DNA of 5,479 nt from contig JAABRW010000076.1 of the NCBI GenBank assembly GCA_011390695.1, positions 1 to 5,479 of the forward strand, read 5' to 3'. Below, one piece after another: positions 1 to 4,578 of this stretch; position 1 is the stretch's first letter; every line of letters starts with the position of its first letter. Origin of the DNA: Desulfotignum sp. (GTDB lineage: Bacteria > Desulfobacterota > Desulfobacteria > Desulfobacterales > Desulfobacteraceae). The notes beneath the pieces were generated by a model. It made no database searches. It was not told the origin of the DNA and saw only the letters and a list, made by a program, of their open reading frames with translations. The translations under genes were made by a program, and so were the position numbers.

Positions 1-693
1 CTGGCCAGTCTCTTTCTGAGCCTGCAGCAGCCGTTTCGTGAGGGAGATCTGGTGGAAGTGGCAAACGTCACAGGTTATGTTCAGCGGCTGACCTCCCGCA
101 CGACTGTTCTGATGACACTTGACGGCAATCAGGCCCAAGTCCCCAATTCCACCGTTTTCAAAAGCACGATCCGCAATTTCACAAGCAATCCCAATCGCCG
201 GGATGATTTCATGGTAGGTATCGGGTACGATGATTCCATCCCTTTTGCCCAGGAAGTCGCCTTGAAGGTGCTTTCTGAACATCCGGCCGTTTTGAGTGAA
301 CCCGAACCCCTGGTGCTCGTGGAAAATCTTGGACCATCCACGGTCAACCTGCGTGTTTATTTCTGGCTCGATGGCGGTCGAAACAGCTGGTTGAAAGTGA
401 AATCGTCCGTCATCCGGCTCGTCAAACGGGCCTTCCAGGAATCAGGAATCTCGCTGCCGGACGAGGCCCGGGAAGTCACCTTCCCTCACGGGGTGCCGGT
501 ACACATGATAGAACGCGAAGGAGCTGCGGAACCAGCTCTGACCCGGCCGACCGTCGAGCCCGAAACAGTCGCGACCCAGGCGGAAGCCGGTCTGCAGAGC
601 GAAGCCGGGGAAATCAAAAAACAGGCACGCAAATCCTGGACCCCCGGGGAGAATCTCTTAACTTCATCGCCGTCTGAGGAAAACCAGATTTAG
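1..693 (+). CDS. MscS-family mechanosensitive channel, C-terminal part (5' truncated by window edge)
   Basis: The reading frame is open from base 1 to the TAG at 691-693 (230 residues), so the start lies upstream of the window; the in-frame GTG at 52 is internal, because the residues before it (LASLFLSLQQPFREGDLVEV) already belong to the family core. The fragment begins at the end of the pore helix and enters the MscS beta domain: the QQPFREGD motif (9-16), an R-T-T segment, a DGNQAQVPNS loop (41-50, equivalent to the family's 'dG..v.iPN') and IRNFT. The alpha/beta vestibule domain follows and ends near FPHGVPV (161-167). After that comes a polar, probably disordered tail of about 60 residues rich in E, A, P, T and S. 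Such inner-membrane channels release solutes on hypo-osmotic shock. Family assignment is firm; which MscS paralogue is unknown because the membrane part is missing. It seems functionally unrelated to the genes downstream. Confidence 0.9.
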   Translation: MASLFLSLQQPFREGDLVEVANVTGYVQRLTSRTTVLMTLDGNQAQVPNSTVFKSTIRNFTSNPNRRDDFMVGIGYDDSIPFAQEVALKVLSEHPAVLSEPEPLVLVENLGPSTVNLRVYFWLDGGRNSWLKVKSSVIRLVKRAFQESGISLPDEAREVTFPHGVPVHMIEREGAAEPALTRPTVEPETVATQAEAGLQSEAGEIKKQARKSWTPGENLLTSSPSEENQI

Positions 694-699
694 CTGGTT
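682..699 (+). other. Small hairpin over the mscS-like stop codon
   Basis: AACCAG (682-687) pairs with CTGGTT (694-699) across a six-base loop that contains the stop codon. An overlapping quasi-palindrome (GGT-T-ATCGAT-C-ACC, 696-709) follows. There is no T-run after either, so this is at best a weak or factor-assisted 3' end. Reported because no better terminator for the channel gene is visible. Confidence 0.2.
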
Positions 700-731
700 A
701 TCGATCACCGACCGGATTTCAGACAAACAGA

Positions 732-750
732 TCACAGTTGAAAATTGTGA
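732..750. repeat. Inverted repeat, 8-bp arms, 3-base spacer
   Basis: TCACAGTT (732-739) and AATTGTGA (743-750) form an inverted repeat around GAA with a single mismatch, which would be a G-U pair in RNA. It is immediately followed by the self-complementary octamer CTGGCCAG (751-758). The outer TCACA/TGTGA half-sites recall CRP/FNR-superfamily operators, but the 9-base gap between them is longer than the 6 bases usual for CRP, so this is not called as such a site. It could be an upstream regulator site for the promoter at 783-810 or a 3' hairpin of the channel transcript; no T-run follows. Confidence 0.4.
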
Positions 751-764
751 CTGGCCAGGCAGAA

Positions 765-799
765 ATTACCGGTGCATGTCACTTGACATGGCAGGTAAT
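765..799. promoter_or_regulatory. Operator-like nested palindrome over the -35 box
   Basis: The core is a perfect inverted repeat, CATGTCA-CT-TGACATG (775-790). It is nested in a second pair of arms, ATTACC (765-770) and GGTAAT (794-799), separated from the core by 4 and 3 bases. The right core arm contains most of the TTGACA hexamer at 783-788, so a protein bound here would cover the -35 element of the promoter of the sigma-54 activator gene. That position suits a repressor. The half-site does not resemble the palindrome at 2615-2638, so simple autoregulation through the same recognition sequence is not indicated. The protein that binds is unknown. Confidence 0.5.
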
Positions 800-810
800 A
801 GGATTGTAAT
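783..810 (+). promoter_or_regulatory. Predicted sigma-70-type promoter for the activator gene
   Basis: TTGACA (783-788) is a perfect -35 consensus; TGTAAT (805-810) matches TATAAT at five of six bases; the spacer is 16 bp. The expected start is near 817, giving a leader of about 33 nt before the ATG at 851. It lies in the correct place and orientation for the downstream regulator, and its -35 box overlaps a palindrome, which suggests control by repression. Prediction from sequence only. Confidence 0.65.
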
Positions 811-850
811 CTTTTCTGATCAATGAGAACATTATTTAAAAGCAGGTCCC

Positions 851-2596
851 ATGAGTGAACCCGCGGAAAACAAATACAGTTCAATTTACCATGCACAGCC
901 GGATGCTGTCATCCTTGTGGACAGTGAAACAAAAAAACTGCTGGATGCAAACGATGCGGCGTTTCAGCTTTATGGGTATGATATTGATGAGTTTCTTTCT
1001 TTAAGATTTACAGATATATCCCTGCGTCCCGAAGAACTGGCCCGGAAAATCGAAAGCAAGGAAAAAAATCAGGACCGGACTTTTTTACTGCAGTATCATC
1101 AGAAAAAGGACGGGACCATTTTTTATGCGGCGATTGCCGGTAATTGTTTCGATTTCTGCGGGTGCCGGGCCTGCTGTGTTTCCGTTCGTGAGGTGGATGA
1201 GCCCGGCCGGTCCAGAGAAAAAACATTTCAGAACACCGACCTGCTTGATTTGATTGTGAACGGGTTTAACGGTTTCATTTATACCGTGTCCAATGATTAC
1301 AAGGTCGAATTCATGAATGATGCGCTGATAGATCATATCGGATATAATGCAACAGGAGAGTATTGCTATCAGCTCATACACGGCCTTGACGAACAATGTC
1401 CCTGGTGTGTGGGGGACAAGGTGTTTTCGGGAAAAACCGCCAGTTTTGAATATAAATGTCCCAAAAACAACCGCTGGTATTATTACGTCAGCTCCCCGCG
1501 ACTGGATGAAAATGGACGGGTGACGGCCCAGCAGCTGATTTCCATCGATATCCATGAAAGAAAGCGGCATGAATTCCGTCTTATGGAAAATACCCACGAC
1601 CTGAAAAAAGAGATCCGGTTGTTGCGGTCCGCAGCGATCACCCGCTACGGTCTGGATAATATTGTGGGACAGAGTCGTGAAATGCAGAACATTTACAACC
1701 TGATCCTTGATATTGCCTCTTCCGATGCCAGTGTGTTGATTTCAGGTGAGTCCGGCACGGGCAAAGAACTGGTGGCCCATGCGATTCATAATATGGGTAA
1801 GCGAAAGGAAAAACCGTTTTTGCCGATTAACTGCGGTGGAATCCCGGATACCCTCATCGAAAGCGAATTTTTCGGTTATCGGAAAGGGGCATTTACGGGG
1901 GCGGGCACGGATATGCCCGGTTTTCTGGAAAAAGCGGAAGGGGGAAGTATTTTTCTGGATGAGATCGCAGAGATTAACCTGGGTATGCAGGTCAAACTGC
2001 TTCGGGCGATTGACGGTGACGGCTATACGCCCATCGGAAGCAACCAGCTGATCAAACCGGATGTCCGGATTATCTCCGCGGCAAATAAGGACCCGGACAA
2101 ACTGGTGAAAGACGGTCAGATGCGGTCGGACTTTTTTTTCAGGATCAATGTGGTCCCCATGCATCTGCCTCCCCTCAGGGACAGAAGAGACGATATCCCT
2201 TTGCTGATTTATCATTTTTTACGAAAATTCAGCCCGGGTGAGGCGATCCCGCGGATTCCTCCGGAGGCCCTGGATAAGCTTGAAAGATATGACTGGCCGG
2301 GAAACGTCAGGGAGCTTGAAAATATTATTCACCGGTATGTGATCCTGAACCGCCTGGATATCTTTGATTCCCTGGGGCAGCAAAACAGGTGGGATACCCG
2401 GGAAAAACCGGTTGAATCCTTGACCGGCAGGGAAAACAGCAGTCTGCGGCAGCGTGTTGAGCAGTATGAAAAAGAGGTGATCACCCGTTGCCTGAAGGAG
2501 AATCAGTGGCAGAAAGGCCGGGTTGCGTCCATCCTGGGAATTAATCGCAAAACTTTGTATCACAAGATCAATCACTACCAGATCACACAATTCTGA
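851..2596 (+). CDS. PAS-PAS sigma-54-dependent transcriptional activator (bacterial enhancer-binding protein)
   Basis: A 581-residue protein that should couple ATP hydrolysis to open-complex formation by sigma-54 RNA polymerase. The domains are an N-terminal PAS (about 8-115), a second PAS (about 130-238), a short helical linker (about 240-262), an AAA+ core (about 268-500) and a Fis-type HTH (about 537-577). The AAA+ hallmarks are complete: Walker A GESGTGKE (299-306), the sigma-54 contact loop GAFTGA (346-351), Walker B SIFLDE (366-371), sensor I region IISAANKD (407-414), the arginine-bearing RSDFFFRINV (425-434) and LRDR (442-445), and sensor II WPGNVRELEN (482-491). There is no receiver domain, so control is by a ligand or redox signal rather than by a partner kinase. 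Cysteines cluster in PAS1 (99, 103, 105, 108, 109) and in PAS2 (172, 183, 186, 203; motif CPWC). The ATG at 851 puts PAS1 directly at the N terminus; its ribosome site (CAGGT at 843-847) is weak and close. The likely target is the sigma-54 promoter in front of the next gene. Confidence 0.95.
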   Translation: MSEPAENKYSSIYHAQPDAVILVDSETKKLLDANDAAFQLYGYDIDEFLSLRFTDISLRPEELARKIESKEKNQDRTFLLQYHQKKDGTIFYAAIAGNCFDFCGCRACCVSVREVDEPGRSREKTFQNTDLLDLIVNGFNGFIYTVSNDYKVEFMNDALIDHIGYNATGEYCYQLIHGLDEQCPWCVGDKVFSGKTASFEYKCPKNNRWYYYVSSPRLDENGRVTAQQLISIDIHERKRHEFRLMENTHDLKKEIRLLRSAAITRYGLDNIVGQSREMQNIYNLILDIASSDASVLISGESGTGKELVAHAIHNMGKRKEKPFLPINCGGIPDTLIESEFFGYRKGAFTGAGTDMPGFLEKAEGGSIFLDEIAEINLGMQVKLLRAIDGDGYTPIGSNQLIKPDVRIISAANKDPDKLVKDGQMRSDFFFRINVVPMHLPPLRDRRDDIPLLIYHFLRKFSPGEAIPRIPPEALDKLERYDWPGNVRELENIIHRYVILNRLDIFDSLGQQNRWDTREKPVESLTGRENSSLRQRVEQYEKEVITRCLKENQWQKGRVASILGINRKTLYHKINHYQITQF

Positions 2597-2597
2597 A

Positions 2598-2619
2598 AAA
2601 TACCCCATCCGGGGTGTTT
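2598..2619 (+). terminator. Compact intrinsic-terminator-like hairpin after the activator gene
   Basis: ACCCC (2602-2606) pairs with GGGGT (2611-2615) around ATCC; a T-G wobble and three A-T pairs (2598-2600 with 2617-2619) extend the stem to nine pairs. The A-run on one side and the TTTA on the other give it the look of a short, possibly bidirectional terminator. It begins one base after the TGA (2594-2596). The T-tract is short, so efficiency is uncertain. Its 3' arm shares bases with the palindrome at 2615-2638, so the two structures exclude each other in RNA. Confidence 0.5.
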
Positions 2620-2638
2620 ATGCCCTAGGGCATAAACA
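2615..2638. promoter_or_regulatory. Perfect 24-bp palindrome, likely enhancer (upstream activating) site
   Basis: The half-site TGTTTATGCCCT (2615-2626) is followed directly by its exact reverse complement (2627-2638), with no spacer. Such a long perfect palindrome without a loop fits binding of a dimeric Fis-type HTH, as in sigma-54 activators. Its centre lies about 165 bp upstream of the start predicted for the sigma-54 promoter, within the usual enhancer distance, and directly downstream of the activator gene. A half-site echo (ATAAACA, 2710-2716) occurs nearer the promoter but without a partner arm. An alternative role as a transcript 3' hairpin is less likely, since no T-run follows. Assignment to the neighbouring activator is inference. 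Confidence 0.6.
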
Positions 2639-2664
2639 GGCTTTATTTCAAACACTTGCCAGTT

Positions 2665-2682
2665 TCATCGTCCGTCCGATGA
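2665..2682. repeat. Short inverted repeat, possible second regulator site
   Basis: TCATCG (2665-2670) and CGATGA (2677-2682) are perfect inverted arms around six bases. It lies between the 24-bp palindrome and the sigma-54 promoter, about 120 bp upstream of the predicted start. The sequence differs from the large palindrome, so it would be for another protein, if it is functional at all. A six-base pair of arms can arise by chance. Confidence 0.25.
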
Positions 2683-2767
2683 GGAAATTTCACCCCATTT
2701 CTTTGAAAAATAAACAATCTTAAGAAAAATTTTCTATAAATTCAGTAAGATACATACATGGTCCATC

Positions 2768-2783
2768 CGGCATGCATGTTGCT
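2768..2783 (+). promoter_or_regulatory. Sigma-54 (RpoN) -24/-12 promoter of the cytochrome gene
   Basis: CGGCATG-CATG-TTGCT matches the RpoN consensus TGGCACG-N4-TTGCW closely. The obligatory GG (2769-2770) and GC (2781-2782) are present with exactly ten bases between them; the first T and one C of the -24 box differ. Transcription would start near 2794, giving a leader of about 46 nt before the ATG at 2840. The A/T-rich stretch at 2702-2745 between the palindrome and this promoter could help DNA bending, though no clear IHF consensus was found in it. The sigma-54 activator encoded directly upstream is the obvious candidate regulator. Confidence 0.75.
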
Positions 2784-2825
2784 ATGTCTCCTGAAGTCAT
2801 ACCAGGTGATGCCGTTTATTAATCA

Positions 2826-2835
2826 AAGGAAGGGG
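2826..2835 (+). promoter_or_regulatory. Strong ribosome binding site of the cytochrome gene
   Basis: A purine-rich AAGGAAGGGG run (2826-2835) ends four bases before the first of two adjacent ATG codons (2840 and 2843). Much stronger than the ribosome site of the activator gene, as expected for an abundantly made electron carrier. Either ATG could be used; the second is slightly better spaced from the GGGG part. Confidence 0.7.
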
Positions 2836-2839
2836 CAAA

Positions 2840-3910
2840 ATGATGAGCATAAAACATGAGTGCATTATTTTTTTGATTTCTGTTTTACTGATGACTGCCG
2901 GGCCGGTATTTGCAAAAGATGCAGACAAATGCTTTTTATCAAGCCTGCACCACACGGGAGAAGGGATGCGCTACTGGTATGAAGCCAAAGATGGATTCAT
3001 GACCATCACGGGCATACCTTATGAAGAGTTGGGGTGTAAAGGCTGCCATGTGAAAAGCTGCAATGACTGTCATCTTGAGAAAAAAAAAGGCAAGATGGTT
3101 TATTCCATGGACAAGGCCAGATCCAGTCAGACCTGCCTGAAATGCCATTCCCGGGAAAAAGCCACGATCAAATACGATGAAATCATGGAATGCAAAGGCG
3201 CACACGCCTGTGCGTATCTCGGGTGTGTCGACTGTCATACGGCTGAAGAGGTGCATGGCGATGGCACGGCATATCACAGCATGAGGCAGCCTGGAGCCAT
3301 GCAGGCCGCATGCAGGGATTGTCATACGGAGGACACCATGGATTACCCTGCGGTTCCAGAGACAAAATCACATACGGTCCATAAAGGAAAACTGGCCTGC
3401 AATGCCTGCCATGTCCAGAACACCATTTCCTGTTACAATTGTCATTTCGGTGTGCTGGCTGAAACCAAGAGCAAACCGGACAGTTTTGCCAAAAGCATCA
3501 AGGATTTTCTGCTTCTGGTAAAATACAATGATACGTTTACCAGCGGCACCATGCAGACCCTGGTGGGCAAGAACAATGAGCCTTTTGTTACGTATGTCCC
3601 TTATTTTACGCACTCCATAATGAACCAGGGCAGAAAATGCGAGCAATGCCATGACACGGAGGCAGTGAATGTGATGGCTTCTTCTGAAAAATTCAAACCC
3701 GCGGTTTACAGGGATGGCGAACTTGATTTTTATAAAGGGGTGATTCCTTTGGCCCCGGATCTTCTGGAATGGATATTCCTGGAAAAAAAGGGGGACAAAT
3801 GGGTCCCGTTTGAACCTGCCCGGGAACCTTTAATCCAGCTGGGCGTTTATTCACAGCCGTTTTCCAGGGAAGAACTCAAAAAAATGTCCCAGAAGCAGGA
3901 ATATAAATAG
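2840..3910 (+). CDS. Exported octaheme c-type cytochrome
   Basis: A 356-residue protein with an N-terminal signal peptide (hydrophobic core about 9-20, likely signal peptidase I cut after PVFA at residue 25), so it should act in the periplasm as an electron carrier or multiheme oxidoreductase. Eight CXXCH heme-attachment motifs start at residues 66, 74, 99, 129, 158, 187, 198 and 267. Two pairs are tightly spaced (66/74 and 187/198), the last is isolated. The mature chain has exactly eight histidines outside the motifs (37, 38, 122, 139, 146, 178, 181, 258), enough in number for bis-histidine ligation of every heme. Three cysteines lie outside the motifs (31, 118, 124). The last 85 residues are heme-free, with no C-terminal membrane helix or lipobox. 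There is no CXXCK motif, which argues against the tetrathionate-reductase type of octaheme protein, and the chain is shorter than hydroxylamine-oxidoreductase relatives. It stands alone without a quinol-oxidising partner gene. Multiheme identity is certain; the reaction is unknown. Expression probably depends on sigma-54. Confidence 0.93.
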   Translation: MMSIKHECIIFLISVLLMTAGPVFAKDADKCFLSSLHHTGEGMRYWYEAKDGFMTITGIPYEELGCKGCHVKSCNDCHLEKKKGKMVYSMDKARSSQTCLKCHSREKATIKYDEIMECKGAHACAYLGCVDCHTAEEVHGDGTAYHSMRQPGAMQAACRDCHTEDTMDYPAVPETKSHTVHKGKLACNACHVQNTISCYNCHFGVLAETKSKPDSFAKSIKDFLLLVKYNDTFTSGTMQTLVGKNNEPFVTYVPYFTHSIMNQGRKCEQCHDTEAVNVMASSEKFKPAVYRDGELDFYKGVIPLAPDLLEWIFLEKKGDKWVPFEPAREPLIQLGVYSQPFSREELKKMSQKQEYK

Positions 3911-4005
3911 CAGATACCTTATAAAAATTAGCAGACCTGAAAGCCGTTTATCTGTTGTCATCTCCAGCTGTGTTTGATAACTTCCCTTTATTTGACACAA
4001 ATTCC

Positions 4006-4011
4006 GGGGAG
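4006..4011 (+). promoter_or_regulatory. Ribosome binding site that fixes the LOG gene start
   Basis: GGGGAG (4006-4011) sits nine bases before the ATG at 4021. This supports 4021 rather than the in-frame TTG at 3955, whose extra 22 residues do not resemble the family and which has no comparable ribosome site. The ATG at 4016 is in another frame. Confidence 0.6.
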
Positions 4012-4020
4012 CTTCATGAA

Positions 4021-4560
4021 ATGGTGGAATCAATCTGTATTTTTTTAGGGTCCAGCCCGGGTGTGAACCCCGTGTATGCCCGGGCCGCGGCGGAAATGGG
4101 CAGGCAACTGGCCGCACATGGCCTGACCTGCGTGTATGGCGGATCAAACACGGGTCTGATGAAACTGTTGGCAGACAGTGCGCTGGAAGCCGGGGGCCGG
4201 GTGATCGGTGTGACGGTCCAGGCCCTGCGGGACAAGGAAATTTTCCATCCCGGCCTGACCCGCCTGCATGTGGTTTCCACCATGCATGAAAGAAAGATGA
4301 AAATGGTGGAACTGTCTGACGGGTTTGTGGTCCTGCCGGGCGGGATCGGCACGTTCGAGGAATTTTTTGAAATCTATACCCTGTCCATTCTGGGGTTCCA
4401 TTCCAAGCCGTTCGGGCTCCTCAATATCAACAATTATTTTGCCCCCTTAGATGCCCTTCTGGACAGCGCCCAGGCCCAGGGATTTCTCAAAGCCCCCCAC
4501 AGGGACGTGGTTTTGCGGGCAGACACCCCGGATGAAATGATCCGGCGCTTAACTAATTAA
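4021..4560 (+). CDS. LOG-family nucleoside-5'-monophosphate phosphoribohydrolase (Rossmann-fold, TIGR00730-type)
   Basis: A 179-residue cytosolic protein, close to the usual family length. From the ATG at 4021 the motifs are: the first strand and nucleotide loop SICIFLGSSPG (4-14), YGGSNTGLM (39-47), the MHERK segment with its conserved arginine (88-92), and the signature PGGIGTFEE (106-114), which matches PGGXGTXXE with its acidic residue. Members cleave the N-glycosidic bond of nucleoside monophosphates, releasing a base and ribose 5-phosphate; plant and some bacterial members thereby activate cytokinins. Older annotation calls them 'lysine decarboxylase', which is not supported for this family. 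In bacteria the physiological role is often nucleotide salvage or housekeeping. It follows the cytochrome gene by 110 nt and precedes the amidase gene by 18 nt, so the latter two are probably co-transcribed. No clear promoter was found in 3911-4020, so read-through from the cytochrome is possible. Confidence 0.9.
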   Translation: MVESICIFLGSSPGVNPVYARAAAEMGRQLAAHGLTCVYGGSNTGLMKLLADSALEAGGRVIGVTVQALRDKEIFHPGLTRLHVVSTMHERKMKMVELSDGFVVLPGGIGTFEEFFEIYTLSILGFHSKPFGLLNINNYFAPLDALLDSAQAQGFLKAPHRDVVLRADTPDEMIRRLTN

Positions 4561-4578
4561 AAATTCAAGGAATATTTT

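Noticed and set aside
1..8. CTGGCCAG at 1-8 repeated at 751-758
   Set aside because: An eight-base palindrome found once in coding and once in intergenic sequence, with no shared flanks; expected by chance.
823..858. Eleven-codon upstream ORF (ATG at 823, TGA at 856-858) overlapping the activator start codon
   Set aside because: Its stop overlaps the activator start region, which could allow translational coupling, but it has no ribosome site and its peptide is unremarkable; probably chance.
1085..1597. Long antisense open frame (170 codons) within the activator gene, and similar ones at 1742-2215 and 2219-2608
   Set aside because: They lie opposite a gene with clear PAS/AAA+/HTH domains, show no recognisable domain, and are the usual shadows of a well-coded sense strand.
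2523..2723. 66-codon + strand frame spanning the activator 3' end and the intergenic region
   Set aside because: It overlaps the HTH-coding sequence in another frame and then runs through the terminator and palindrome; no ribosome site or family resemblance.
2702..2745. IHF site or sigma-70 promoter in the A/T-rich stretch
   Set aside because: TTGAAA (2703-2708) and TATAAA (2735-2740) are 26 bp apart, too far for a sigma-70 promoter, and no close match to the IHF consensus was found on either strand.
3911..3954. CAGATA (3911-3916) and TATCTG (3949-3954) as a terminator after the cytochrome gene
   Set aside because: The six-base arms are 32 bases apart, with no G/C-rich stem and no T-run; likely chance.
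3992..3997. TTGACA hexamer upstream of the LOG gene as a -35 box
   Set aside because: No acceptable -10 hexamer occurs 15-19 bp downstream, and the resulting start would fall inside the coding sequence.
3955..4020. N-terminal extension of the LOG protein from a TTG at 3955
   Set aside because: The extra 22 residues do not look like the family, no good ribosome site precedes the TTG, and the ATG at 4021 has GGGGAG nine bases upstream and begins just before the first Rossmann strand.
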